NCBI GenBank assembly: GCA_964566055.1
Contig: CAZMHI010000002.1
Coordinates: 1-64,000, forward strand
DNA from: TMED23 sp964566055
GTDB lineage: Bacteria; Pseudomonadota; Alphaproteobacteria; Rhodospirillales; UBA2165
DNA: 64,000 nucleotides
Direction: 5' to 3'
This document shows, piece by piece, positions 24,217-35,784 of the stretch (position 1 is its first letter; each line of letters starts with the position of its first letter). The translations under genes were made by a program, and so were the position numbers. The notes under the pieces were generated by a model. It ran no database searches. It saw only the letters and a list, made by a program, of their open reading frames with translations, and was not told where the DNA came from.

Positions 24217-25482
24217 ATGCCAAGTCTATGCCGGGAATGTGGAACTCATTTTGATACTGCACCAAAGGACCAACGCTGCAGCGCCTGTTCTTCACCCCGG
24301 CTGATCTCGCACCCGGAACTGGATACCCTCTCGATTGCGCATATCGATTGCGATGCCTTTTATGCCAGCGTTGAAAAGCGCGATAACCCGGAGCTAAAAA
24401 ACAAGCCAGTGATCGTCGGCGGTGGTAAACGTGGCGTGGTCGCGGCCTGCTGTTATATTGCCCGGATAAAAGGCGTGCATTCAGCGATGCCGATGTACCG
24501 TGCCCTTAAAGCCTGCCCGGACGCCGTTGTGGTGCGGTCAAGCCGCAGCAAATACAGCCAGGTTGGCCGGGAGATTAAAGAACTGATGCGCGAAACCACG
24601 CCGCTGGTGGAATCACTCTCCATCGATGAAGCCTTCCTTGATCTCAGTGGCACCGAAAAACTGCATGGCGGCAGTCCGGCGGAGACTTTGGTTAAGCTGG
24701 TCAAACGCATCGAAGACGAGATTGGTGTCACTGCCTCAGTGGGCCTCAGTTACAACAAGTTTCTGGCCAAAACCGCATCAGATTTGGATAAGCCCCGCGG
24801 CTTTGCCATGATCGGCGAGGCTGAAGCCTTGGATTTTCTTGGCCCCCGGCCGGTTGGTTCAATCTGGGGAGTTGGCAAATCCCTGCGTGGCAAACTTGAA
24901 CGGGATGGCCTCAGAACCATCAGCCAATTGCGGGAAATGCCGGAAGATGAACTGATCAAACGCTATGGCGTAATCGGCAGGCGCCTGTCCCGGTTATCTC
25001 ACGGCATCGACAGCCGCATTGTCGAGCCCGGCAGCAAAGCCAAAAGCATCTCTACGGAAACGACCTTTTCAGATGATATCCGGGATCTGGACACCCTGCT
25101 CCACCGCCTCTGGCCACTCTGCGAAAAAGTGACCCAGCAGCTGAAAGACAAAAATCTGGCCGCCCGCACCATCACCATGAAGTTGAAAACCAGCGGCTTT
25201 CGGAGCCTGACCCGCTCCCGCACGTTAGCGCAGCCGACTCAGCTCGCCGAAGTTATTTATCAGGAGGCCAAAATCCTACTGGAACCCGAGGTCAACGGCA
25301 CGCCTTACCGTTTGATCGGCATCGGCACCAGTCAATTTGCCGACCCCGAGTTTGCCGACCACGCCGATTTGCTCGATGACAGCATCGAAAACTTTGCCAA
25401 GGTCGAAGGCGCGATGGAATCAGTACGGGAAAAATTCGGCGGCCCGGCAATCCTCAAAGGCCGGACGTTACTGAAGGATTAA
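24217..25482 (+). CDS. dinB: DNA polymerase IV with N-terminal Cys4 finger
   Basis: A Y-family translesion polymerase of 421 residues. Catalytic carboxylates are in HIDCDAFYASVE (about 42-53) and SLSIDEAFLD (about 132-141); the finger/palm segments VVAACCYIARIKGV and GLSYNKFLAKTASDLDKP, the helix-hairpin-helix WGVGKSLRGKLERDG and the little-finger domain follow. The first 30 residues carry Cys5-x2-Cys8 and Cys21-x2-Cys24, a putative zinc ribbon found on many alphaproteobacterial DinB proteins. No obvious clamp-binding pentapeptide is seen at the C-terminus. No LexA box was recognised; expression seems to come from the mak promoter. Confidence 0.93.
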   Translation: MPSLCRECGTHFDTAPKDQRCSACSSPRLISHPELDTLSIAHIDCDAFYASVEKRDNPELKNKPVIVGGGKRGVVAACCYIARIKGVHSAMPMYRALKACPDAVVVRSSRSKYSQVGREIKELMRETTPLVESLSIDEAFLDLSGTEKLHGGSPAETLVKLVKRIEDEIGVTASVGLSYNKFLAKTASDLDKPRGFAMIGEAEALDFLGPRPVGSIWGVGKSLRGKLERDGLRTISQLREMPEDELIKRYGVIGRRLSRLSHGIDSRIVEPGSKAKSISTETTFSDDIRDLDTLLHRLWPLCEKVTQQLKDKNLAARTITMKLKTSGFRSLTRSRTLAQPTQLAEVIYQEAKILLEPEVNGTPYRLIGIGTSQFADPEFADHADLLDDSIENFAKVEGAMESVREKFGGPAILKGRTLLKD

Positions 25483-25544
25483 TCCTTCAACCTTCCAGTG
25501 GGTCGATGCTTGCAAGTCAGCGGGTGATCACGTAAAGCTCAGCC

Positions 25545-26774
25545 ATGAATTCCTCCGAACAGACCAACAGTAATATTAAGAACGTTGTCGTCCTGGCGAT
25601 TTGCCAGGGATTGTTTAACAGCGGGCGAACGCTGACCTTTTTTTCGGCCTCGCTGGTGGCCATCGCGATGCTCGGTGACAATTTAACCTTGGTCACCGCA
25701 CCGATAACGGCAATGTTGGTTGGTACCTCCGCAGGGACGCTGCCGACGGCTTATCTCTCCCGCGCCTGGGGGCGGAAATGGAGCTTCGCCTTTGGTTCGA
25801 CAATCGGCATGATCGGCAGTCTCGTCGCTGCCTATGCCGTGGGCTTGAATAATTTCTGGTTGTTCAATATCGGTATTTTCTTCTTTGGCTTCTATGGTGG
25901 CGCAGCCCAGCAGTACCGGTTTGCCGCGGCTGATGTCGCCCCCAAACATATTAAGGCGAAGAACGTTTCCATTGTGATTGCCATGAGTGTGGTGGGCGCC
26001 TTTGTCGGCCCGGAAACTGCAATGCTGGCTAAAAACTGGTCGAGCACAGTTCCTTTCCAGGGCACTTTTTGGGTACTCGCAATTTTCTGCGCACTCTCGG
26101 GTCTGATCGTTTTGAACGTCAATATCCCCAAACTGACCAAAGAGGAAGTGGCGGAAGGTGGGCGACCGATGAGTGAAATCATCAAAGTACCAACTTTTGT
26201 GGTCGCTCTAATCGCTGCCCTGTTCGGCTATGTGGTGATGAACTTCCTGATGGTGGTGACGCCAGTGACCATGGAAACCATTAAAACCGTCGTATTTTCA
26301 CATGAGAATATTAAACTTGTTATTCAATGGCATGTCGTTGGCATGTTTTTGCCTGGTCTCGTCACCGGTCATTTAATCAGCAAGATTGGCGTTGTCCGCG
26401 TGATTGCCATCGGGTCTTCAATTTTATTGCTCTCGGTGATCGTCGCCCTAAACGGTCAGAGTTTCGTTCACTTCCTGGCCTCCTTGGTCCTGCTCGGCAT
26501 CGGCTGGAACTTCACCTTTACCGGCGGCACGGTTCTGGTCACGGAAGTTCACTCACCAGCTGAGCGTGCCAAAGTACAGGGCACAAATGATTTCATTATC
26601 TTCACCGGCTTGGCGATCTCCTCTTTGGCCGCCGGCACGATCTATCACTTCTTTGGCTGGCAATGGATCAATTACTCCATGCTGCCTGTTATTCTGTCTG
26701 TATTGCTATCAGCCATTTGGCTGCGCTCAATCCGCCGCAAACAACAAGCAGCGGAAAAAGCAGCGGCAGAATAG
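25545..26774 (+). CDS. MFS transporter
   Basis: A 409-residue major facilitator with about 12 membrane helices. The loop 2-3 motif is degenerate (YLSRAWGRKWSFAFG). The middle loop is short and acidic/basic (NIPKLTKEEVAEGGRPMSEI). Motif LVGTSAGTLPTAYLSRAWGRK and GFYGGAAQQYRFAAADVAP resemble the YfmO/UMF1-unrelated, generally uncharacterised 'MFS transporter' group; the substrate cannot be predicted. It lies 62 bases after dinB on the same strand and ends one base short of the convergent hydrolase gene. Confidence 0.85.
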   Translation: MNSSEQTNSNIKNVVVLAICQGLFNSGRTLTFFSASLVAIAMLGDNLTLVTAPITAMLVGTSAGTLPTAYLSRAWGRKWSFAFGSTIGMIGSLVAAYAVGLNNFWLFNIGIFFFGFYGGAAQQYRFAAADVAPKHIKAKNVSIVIAMSVVGAFVGPETAMLAKNWSSTVPFQGTFWVLAIFCALSGLIVLNVNIPKLTKEEVAEGGRPMSEIIKVPTFVVALIAALFGYVVMNFLMVVTPVTMETIKTVVFSHENIKLVIQWHVVGMFLPGLVTGHLISKIGVVRVIAIGSSILLLSVIVALNGQSFVHFLASLVLLGIGWNFTFTGGTVLVTEVHSPAERAKVQGTNDFIIFTGLAISSLAAGTIYHFFGWQWINYSMLPVILSVLLSAIWLRSIRRKQQAAEKAAAE

Positions 26775-26775
26775 C

Positions 26776-27537
26776 TCAAGCGGTCAAGAACTCCCTAACT
26801 TTTTGAACAAAAACATCCGGGCTATCGGCGTGGAGCCAATGGCCAGCATGGGCGAGATCAACCACCGAGGAGTTTGGAAACAGGCGGTCGATCTCGGCAT
26901 GATGCTCAGCTTCGACAAAATCTGACTCGGCGCCGGCGATAAAAACTGCGGGTTTTTCAAACGTGGTATCAAAATCAGGGAAGCCGTGTAAGTCCGGCAG
27001 GCTGGCTTTAAGACCCTCAAGATTGATCCGCCATTTGAAGCCGTCGCCCTCACGCCGCAGATTTTGCAGTAAAAAGGCCCGCAACATGCGGTCGGAAATA
27101 TAGTCAGCCATTTGCGCTTCGGCGTCATTGCGGGATTTAACAGTAGCAAGGTCAACAGCGCTTAATGCTTCTATTACCGCCAGATTATCATGATCATAGG
27201 GCACCGGTGCAATATCAGCGACAATCAGACGGCTGATCAACTCGCCTTGGGTGAGCGCCAGGGCCATCGACGTTTTGCCGCCCATCGAGTGTCCGAGCAG
27301 GCTACATCCCTGGAGATCATGCCCGGTCAGAAAATCCGCCGCCGCCCCGGCCAGGCTTTCATAGGTGACTGTGTCAGTCCATTCAGAGGCGCCATGATTG
27401 GGCAGATCTACGGTAATGACCCGGTAGCTATCGGCCAGCGCCTTGGCAATCGAGGCCCAATTACGCCCTGAGCCAAATAGCCCGTGCAGAATAACGATTG
27501 GCTCACCTTCACCGATTTCTGTAAAGGCGAGGCTCAT
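26776..27537 (-). CDS. Alpha/beta-hydrolase, YbfF-like esterase
   Basis: A 253-residue alpha/beta-hydrolase. The oxyanion segment ILHGLFGSGRNW is at 17-28, the nucleophile elbow GHSMGGKTSM gives Ser near 84, the acid is the Asp in VFIAGAESDFV or a nearby residue, and the His is in LAHAGHWLHADSP. The LFGSGRNW pattern and 250-residue length fit the YbfF/ABHD11 group of thioesterases/esterases. It follows ssb by seven bases on the reverse strand and is probably cotranscribed with it. Confidence 0.85.
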   Translation of the reverse strand: MSLAFTEIGEGEPIVILHGLFGSGRNWASIAKALADSYRVITVDLPNHGASEWTDTVTYESLAGAAADFLTGHDLQGCSLLGHSMGGKTSMALALTQGELISRLIVADIAPVPYDHDNLAVIEALSAVDLATVKSRNDAEAQMADYISDRMLRAFLLQNLRREGDGFKWRINLEGLKASLPDLHGFPDFDTTFEKPAVFIAGAESDFVEAEHHAEIDRLFPNSSVVDLAHAGHWLHADSPDVFVQKVREFLTA

Positions 27538-27544
27538 GGTTTAT

Positions 27545-28024
27545 CTAGAACGGAATTTCGTCGTCGAGGTCGTCACCCGCGCCGCCGCCGGGACCGGGAC
27601 CATAATCGGGTTCTTGCGACCCTCCGCCGCCTCCACCGCCGCTGTAGCCGCCACCTCCGCCACCGCCATCGCTGCGGCCATCGAGCATGGTCAACTCGCC
27701 TTTGAAATTACCAAGCACGACTTCGGTGGTGTATTTCTCTACGCCTGAGTTATCAGTCCATTTGCGGGTTTGCAGCGCCCCTTCAAGATAAACTTTAGAG
27801 CCTTTTTTAAGGTATTTCTCGGCAATGTCAGCGAGATGTTTATTGAAAATTACGACCCGGTGCCATTCGGTTTTTTCGCGCCGTTCGCCACTGGCTTTAT
27901 CATTCCAGCTTTCCGATGTGGCGATCGATAAATTGGCAATTTTGTCGCCATTTTGAGAGAAGCGGACTTCCGGATCACGACCCAGATTACCGATTAATGT
28001 TACTTTATTCACGCTGCCAGCCAT
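27545..28024 (-). CDS. ssb: Single-stranded DNA-binding protein
   Basis: SSB coats single-stranded DNA in replication, repair and recombination. The 159-residue protein has the OB-fold domain (residues 1-112: VNKVTLIGNLGRDPEVRF, WHRVVIFNKHLADIAEKYLKKGSKVYLEG), a Gly-rich linker and the conserved acidic tip DDEIPF that recruits partner proteins. Upstream is an SD-like AAGGGGG. In many proteobacteria ssb is next to uvrA; here uvrA is about 4.4 kb away. Confidence 0.97.
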   Translation of the reverse strand: MAGSVNKVTLIGNLGRDPEVRFSQNGDKIANLSIATSESWNDKASGERREKTEWHRVVIFNKHLADIAEKYLKKGSKVYLEGALQTRKWTDNSGVEKYTTEVVLGNFKGELTMLDGRSDGGGGGGGYSGGGGGGGSQEPDYGPGPGGGAGDDLDDEIPF

Positions 28025-28192
28025 GGGAGCCCCCTTTGATCTTCGTTAGGATGTATGTACCTGACTTTAGGCCTCGGTTCACGCCTAAAATCCACTATTG
28101 CAGGTTTATGCGGGCCCCAGAGGGCTTTTTTCCGGTGGACACATAAATAATTTGCAACGGGCCGAAAAAAATCAGCGAATCTCTCAGATAAT

Positions 28193-29164
28193 TTATATAT
28201 CCAGCACCAGTTTTTCGCCCGGCATGGCGCGGGAAACACAGACTTGAATGAAGTTTTCGCGGTCCGCGTCGTCTAGAAATTCGTCACGGTGATCGGCTTT
28301 GCCGGACAGCAAACCAACTTTGCAATTGCCGCACCAGCCATCTTCACAAGCGTACATCACATCGACATTATTTTCCCACAACAACTCGATAATGGATTTA
28401 TCGGCAGGTACAGTGAAGGTAAGGCCGCTTTCTTTGAGCTCGACCTCGAACGGCTGGTCCCCTTCTGTAGCGGCTGCCTTCTCGTCCTCTGTTTTGGCAC
28501 TGGCGAAAAGCTCAAAATGCACGGTGCCGTCACGCCAGTGCGACGATGCCTCACGGGCCGCGGTGATCAAACCACCGGGTCCACACAAATACAAATGCTG
28601 CCCTTCTTCCTGGGCGCTCAGAACTTCATCCAGCTTGATGCCCTGGCTCGGATCGCCGCCATCATGGTGGAAGGTCACACCATCACTGCCAAAGACGTCT
28701 AAAATCTCATCATAAAAAGCGGTTTCTTCTTTTGACTTAGTGCAATAGTGGAGATGAAAGTCCGCGCCCATATCTTTTAAGCGGTAGCCCATAGACAATA
28801 GCGGTGTAATGCCGATGCCGCCACCGATCAGCACATGACTGTTGGCTTTCTCGTCCAACGGAAAATGATTGGTTGGCGGCTCGGCTATTGTTAGTTCATC
28901 ACCGACCGAAACTTTGTCATGCATAAACTTGGAGCCACCGCTGCCGTTTTCTTCGCGCAATATTGCCGTCACCCAGCGATCCGTATTTCCCGGCTCATTC
29001 GCCAAAGAGTACGAGCGGCGCATATGGCCATCGATCTCAATATCAATATGTGAACCCGCTTCCCAAGACGGCAGATGCCCGCTGTCGGCCGAAATCAATT
29101 CAAAGCTTTTGATGTTATCAGTGAGTTGCTGGATATCCGCCACCTTGAGCTTGATTTCCGACAT
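28193..29164 (-). CDS. PDR/VanB-type ferredoxin oxidoreductase (FMN, NAD, 2Fe-2S)
   Basis: A 323-residue class IA-type reductase that passes electrons from NAD(P)H through flavin and a 2Fe-2S cluster to an oxygenase or other acceptor. The flavin-binding RRSYSLAN is near residue 53, the nucleotide loop GGGIGITPLLSM near 117, YLCGPGGLI near 201. A C-terminal plant-type ferredoxin domain carries Cys-x4-Cys-x2-Cys (CEDGWCGNCKVG) and the final Cys in FIQVCVSRA. No oxygenase partner is adjacent. It lies on the reverse strand upstream of ssb with a 168-base gap and is divergent from an MFS gene. Confidence 0.88.
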   Translation of the reverse strand: MSEIKLKVADIQQLTDNIKSFELISADSGHLPSWEAGSHIDIEIDGHMRRSYSLANEPGNTDRWVTAILREENGSGGSKFMHDKVSVGDELTIAEPPTNHFPLDEKANSHVLIGGGIGITPLLSMGYRLKDMGADFHLHYCTKSKEETAFYDEILDVFGSDGVTFHHDGGDPSQGIKLDEVLSAQEEGQHLYLCGPGGLITAAREASSHWRDGTVHFELFASAKTEDEKAAATEGDQPFEVELKESGLTFTVPADKSIIELLWENNVDVMYACEDGWCGNCKVGLLSGKADHRDEFLDDADRENFIQVCVSRAMPGEKLVLDI

Positions 29165-29316
29165 TGCATGATCCTTCCGGTAATTAATTAGTTCGTAGAC
29201 CGAACAGGGAATATAGGAGAAAAGTCCGGCTTGTCCATCAGGTTATGCTCAAAACTGGTATTTTTCCAGACTGCAATATGGTTTGACCGGACGGCATGAA
29301 GCTATATTGATCTCCC

Positions 29317-30495
29317 ATGTCTCAGTTTCACTTCAATAAAAATATTTTTATGATTGTCGCCCTGACATTTACGTCTTTGTTGGGATTTCCGATCATTTCC
29401 CCCGCCTTGCCGGCCGCGCGGGAGGCCTTAAACATCTCAACCGAGAATATCGGCTGGATTATGGCGGCCTATTCACTGCCGGGCTTACTATTCATGCCGT
29501 TGGGTGGCTTGCTGGCGGACCGTTACGGCAAACGCCGTATTCTATTTCCCTCTTTGTTTATCTTCGGCTTGGCCGGCGGCGCCTGCTCGCTGGCAGCTGA
29601 TCAGGAAACGCTGTTTATCCTGCGCTTTATTCAGGGCATTGGGGCCAGCGCACTCTCAACCCTCAATGTCGCCATGGTTGGTGATCGTTTCAAAGGCCCA
29701 GACCGGATAAGAGTGATGGGTCTGGTCGGTGCGACGCAAAATATCGGCAGTGGCATTTTGCCTTTGCTCGGTGGCGTCCTGGCAGCGGTCGCCTGGTTTT
29801 ACCCTTTTGGCGTTGCGATACTGGCAATCCCGCTGGGCCTCTATATGATATTTGCCTTGGAAGGGGTGAAGCGCGAGAACCAGCCTGAAAAAACTGGTGC
29901 CAAAGCCTTTTTGGGTCATGCCTGGTCGCAGTTAAACAATCGCATTGTCTTAGAGCTGGTCTTCATGACCGGCGGTTTTATCTTTATCGGTTTCGGTGCT
30001 TTCATTACCTATATTCCGCTCTTTCTAAAGGATACCTTCGACTCACCAGCGGTATTTATCGGCCTGATTATCGCGTCGCGCTCAACCATGGGAGTCCTTA
30101 CCGCCTCCCAACTTACCCGGCTGACCCAGCATTTTTCTTACCGCACGCTGATCTTTTGCTCTTTCCTGTCGATGTCCATTGGCATGGCGGCAGTGCCCTT
30201 TGCCGACAATGCCTGGATGATTATATTTACCGCCATGTGTTACGGCGGCGCCTTCGGTGTATTGCGCCCTTCCCTGCAGATTATATTGCTGGAGCACGCG
30301 CCTGAGGATTTGCGCACAACCTTTGTCTCGGCTTTAAATCTGGGGCTGCGCATTGCCCAAACCACAGCACCGGTGTTCGCTGGTCTCTACCTCATTATCG
30401 GCACTTATACGGGCCTTTACGTCACCGCCGCAGTATTGGCCGGTTTGATGGCGCTATACTCGTTAACCGCGGTTTCCCTACGACCGACGGTTTAA
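29317..30495 (+). CDS. MFS transporter (drug:proton antiporter-like)
   Basis: A 392-residue major facilitator with about 12 membrane helices. The loop 2-3 signature GGLLADRYGKRRILF is intact, and the helix 4 FIQGIGASALSTLNVAMVGDRF motif is typical of DHA-type exporters. It is not fused to other domains. It is divergent from the reductase gene across 152 bases. Export of a toxic compound is the family default; the substrate is unknown. Confidence 0.86.
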   Translation: MSQFHFNKNIFMIVALTFTSLLGFPIISPALPAAREALNISTENIGWIMAAYSLPGLLFMPLGGLLADRYGKRRILFPSLFIFGLAGGACSLAADQETLFILRFIQGIGASALSTLNVAMVGDRFKGPDRIRVMGLVGATQNIGSGILPLLGGVLAAVAWFYPFGVAILAIPLGLYMIFALEGVKRENQPEKTGAKAFLGHAWSQLNNRIVLELVFMTGGFIFIGFGAFITYIPLFLKDTFDSPAVFIGLIIASRSTMGVLTASQLTRLTQHFSYRTLIFCSFLSMSIGMAAVPFADNAWMIIFTAMCYGGAFGVLRPSLQIILLEHAPEDLRTTFVSALNLGLRIAQTTAPVFAGLYLIIGTYTGLYVTAAVLAGLMALYSLTAVSLRPTV

Positions 30496-30567
30496 CTATT
30501 TTTATTAATTCTACTCAACTTTAGCAGTTGAAATAAAATCCTTAATACCCACATTTTAAAATATAAA

Positions 30568-30592
30568 TTATCCCTAATAAAAATCGGGATAA
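30568..30592 (+). promoter_or_regulatory. Inverted repeat upstream of tandem SBP genes
   Basis: TTATCCC and GGGATAA are perfect 7-bp arms with an 11-base AT-rich spacer, ending 26 bases before the GTG start at 30619. It could be an operator or a leader hairpin. A second IR, GTATTG/CAATAC (31486-31510), lies before the next paralogue but has a different sequence. Confidence 0.3.
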
Positions 30593-30618
30593 GACACGAA
30601 AATTGGTAGGACAATCTC

Positions 30619-31422
30619 GTGAAAAAATTAGCGTCCCAAAAAAAAGCCCCAATTGGCGCTTTGGTATTAGCTACAAGCTTTCTATTTGCACCTTCTCAGA
30701 GCGTTAGAGCTGAAAATGTAACGGCCGTATTCTCAGTGTTCCCACCGCTGAGCTATCCGAAAGCTGCAGAACGATCCGCTGGCCCCGGTATTCTAGTTGA
30801 AATTTACCAGAAAGTATTACCGGCGCTTGGTTATAATGTTGACCTGCTTCAATTACCTCCAAAACGCATCGTTGCCCTAATGGCCAAAGGTCAGACAGTC
30901 GATTTATATGGCTGTGCCGACTATACCATCGGCAAACGTCCACACTATGCTTACGGGCCCCCGATAATTTCTCTCAACGTGCAGCTTTTTCAAAACGCCA
31001 GTGAGCCCATCATGGCGTCTCACAAAGACTTGAAAAGTCAGACGGTGATCAAGCAACACGGTTTCAATGGTTTGGAAAAATTACTGCATTCTTCAAATAC
31101 CTTTCTAAATGCACATTCTTCAGGCGTCGCCGCGATGTTTACCCATGGACGCGCCAACTACATGCTCGATTTTAAAGAACGCATTGAAGCTATGCTCATC
31201 CGGGACAAAAATACGCCTCAGTATCGCACCTACCACATCAGGTCCTTTGTCGCCCATATGTGTCTCAATCGCCGATTCCCCGACGCTGAGGAACGCATTC
31301 AACGTATTCATGACGCCATGGTAAATTTTCAAGACACTTCAGAAGGCCGTCAATTGTTTCAAAAATATGGCTATACCGGGCGCTTTGGCGCGCAATTTGA
31401 AACAGCTAGCGAGACAAAATAG
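30619..31422 (+). CDS. Orphan periplasmic substrate-binding protein, tandem copy 1
   Basis: A 267-residue exported protein with a signal peptide (KKLASQKKAP then a hydrophobic stretch, cleaved near VRAEN). The mature part is an SBP_bac_3-like fold: FSVFPPLSYP, LVEIYQKVLPALGYNVDLLQLPPKRIVALM and VDLYGCADYTIGKRPHYAYGP in lobe 1; a NANYMLDFKER-like segment and CLNRRFPDAEERI in lobe 2. The GTG start has TAGGA seven bases upstream. Its neighbour at 31580 is clearly a duplicate; they share FSVFPPL, LLQLPPKRI, VIKQHGF and KYGYTGRFG. No permease or ATPase is present, so its partner and ligand are unknown. Confidence 0.78.
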   Translation: MKKLASQKKAPIGALVLATSFLFAPSQSVRAENVTAVFSVFPPLSYPKAAERSAGPGILVEIYQKVLPALGYNVDLLQLPPKRIVALMAKGQTVDLYGCADYTIGKRPHYAYGPPIISLNVQLFQNASEPIMASHKDLKSQTVIKQHGFNGLEKLLHSSNTFLNAHSSGVAAMFTHGRANYMLDFKERIEAMLIRDKNTPQYRTYHIRSFVAHMCLNRRFPDAEERIQRIHDAMVNFQDTSEGRQLFQKYGYTGRFGAQFETASETK

Positions 31423-31579
31423 AGCTATTTTTATTAGTTTATGATCGTTTTTCAGTTTTCAAGAACTGTAGAGGACATAGATTTAGTATTGCAAATGGTC
31501 ACCCCAATACCAACATAGGATAAATAGCCCCAGACCCTATTCGAAGAAGATATTGATTAATATAGCTAAGGACGAGAAA

Positions 31580-32380
31580 TTGGCTAAATCGATCAACAGA
31601 ATGGTATTGGGCCTAATTACCGGCAGTATGCTGTTTGGTCTTTTCCTTCTGCCCTCACCTAGCCCAGCGGCCGAAAATCTCACCGTTACGTTTTCTGTAT
31701 TTCCGCCATTACACAATGCCAATGCCTTGGCAAATCCAGACAACCAGGGCGCGCTCGTCGAATTTTATAAAAAAGTTTTTCCGACCCTTGGATACAATGT
31801 CAGACTTTTACAGTTGCCGCCAAAACGCATCGGCATTTTGATGGATAAGGGTGAAACTGTCGATGTCTACTCCTGCGCGACCCGGACCCTAAAAAATCGC
31901 CCACATTATGCATTTGGTCCGCCCTTTACCCGGGTGACGATCCAGCTCTTCCAAAATGCCCGTCTGCCAGCGCTCAATTCTATCGAAGATGTGCGCAACT
32001 CCGTGATCATCAAACAACATGGCTTTGTCAGTCTTAAGCGCCTGTTAGATTCCTCAAATTCCTACCTAGACGCCCATTCGTCCAGTGTCGTCGCGATGTT
32101 CGCCCGCGGTCGCGCCGATTATCTTCTGGACTTCAAAGAACGCTCCGAGGCGATGATTACAAAGGAGCGAAATATGCCGAAATACCGGGAATATCCGATC
32201 CGCGTCCTGCGCGGCCATATTTGCCTCAATAAGCGCTTCAAAAATGCTCAAGAACGAGTGAACAAAATGCACGTAGCAATGTTAGACTTTCAAGACTCAC
32301 CTGAAGGGCAAAGAATTCTGCGCAAATACGGCTATACCGGACGGTTTGGAGACCACTTCGACACTGCCAGCGAGAATTAA
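31580..32380 (+). CDS. Orphan periplasmic substrate-binding protein, tandem copy 2
   Basis: A 266-residue exported paralogue of the gene at 30619, aligned over its whole length without large gaps. A signal peptide (about residues 8-30, ending SPAAEN) is followed by FSVFPPLHNANA, LLQLPPKRIGIL, a VIIKQHGFVSLKRLL segment and the KYGYTGRFGDHFDTASEN end. I chose the TTG at 31580 because AAGGAC precedes it by about six bases; a TTG at 31553 adds nine residues without a ribosome site, and an ATG at 31601 is also possible. It lies about 45 bases before uvrA on the same strand. Confidence 0.75.
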   Translation: MAKSINRMVLGLITGSMLFGLFLLPSPSPAAENLTVTFSVFPPLHNANALANPDNQGALVEFYKKVFPTLGYNVRLLQLPPKRIGILMDKGETVDVYSCATRTLKNRPHYAFGPPFTRVTIQLFQNARLPALNSIEDVRNSVIIKQHGFVSLKRLLDSSNSYLDAHSSSVVAMFARGRADYLLDFKERSEAMITKERNMPKYREYPIRVLRGHICLNKRFKNAQERVNKMHVAMLDFQDSPEGQRILRKYGYTGRFGDHFDTASEN

Positions 32381-32425
32381 TTTAGGGACTCGCTTTTTCG
32401 GGCTTGCCGGTCCATATATCTGGGT

Positions 32426-35281
<2,856 letters not shown>

Positions 35282-35293
35282 GTTCAACCGGCT

Positions 35294-35683
35294 TTATGAA
35301 ATTGCCAGAGCCTCATTTACTTTATCTATCAGATCATCCGGATTGATGGGTTTTTTCAAAGAACCACATAAGTTGAGCCCTTTACTCTCAACCATTCTTA
35401 ACGTGGGGGCGATGAAAGTCTCATCCTTGCTGGATACGATAATAATTGCCTCCCGCGAATTATTTTCCGCAAGTTTATGGAGCAACGTAGCACCGTCCAT
35501 TTCAGGCATTATAATATCCAGCAGAACCAAATCCACATCCTGTTGCTTGGACAACTCTATATACTCTATTCCGTTTTTCGCTTCTGAAACCTCGTGACCC
35601 ATATCATTGATATAGGCGCGAATTAAATCGCGCATGGATTTATCGTCATCAACGATCACGATATGTCTGGAATCTGAGTGCAC
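35294..35683 (-). CDS. Single-domain response regulator (CheY-like receiver)
   Basis: A 129-residue stand-alone receiver domain. Acidic pocket Asp12/Asp13 (VDDDKS), phosphoacceptor Asp56 (LLDIIMPEMDG), Ser84 in the Thr/Ser position and Lys111 followed by Pro112 are all present, so it should be phosphorylatable. There is no output domain and no adjacent kinase. It lies 100 bases downstream of an orphan SBP gene on the same strand, which might provide a periplasmic cue, but this link is only positional. A tail-to-tail gap of 12 bases separates it from uvrA. Confidence 0.85.
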   Translation of the reverse strand: MHSDSRHIVIVDDDKSMRDLIRAYINDMGHEVSEAKNGIEYIELSKQQDVDLVLLDIIMPEMDGATLLHKLAENNSREAIIIVSSKDETFIAPTLRMVESKGLNLCGSLKKPINPDDLIDKVNEALAIS

Positions 35684-35784
35684 AATTTTATCCTTATTTT
35701 TAAATTAATTGTTTTCCGCTCTAAGCGATCAGCGGTAATAAATATCTACAATATGTTCGTACTCTTTTGATTTCCCTAATGGGA

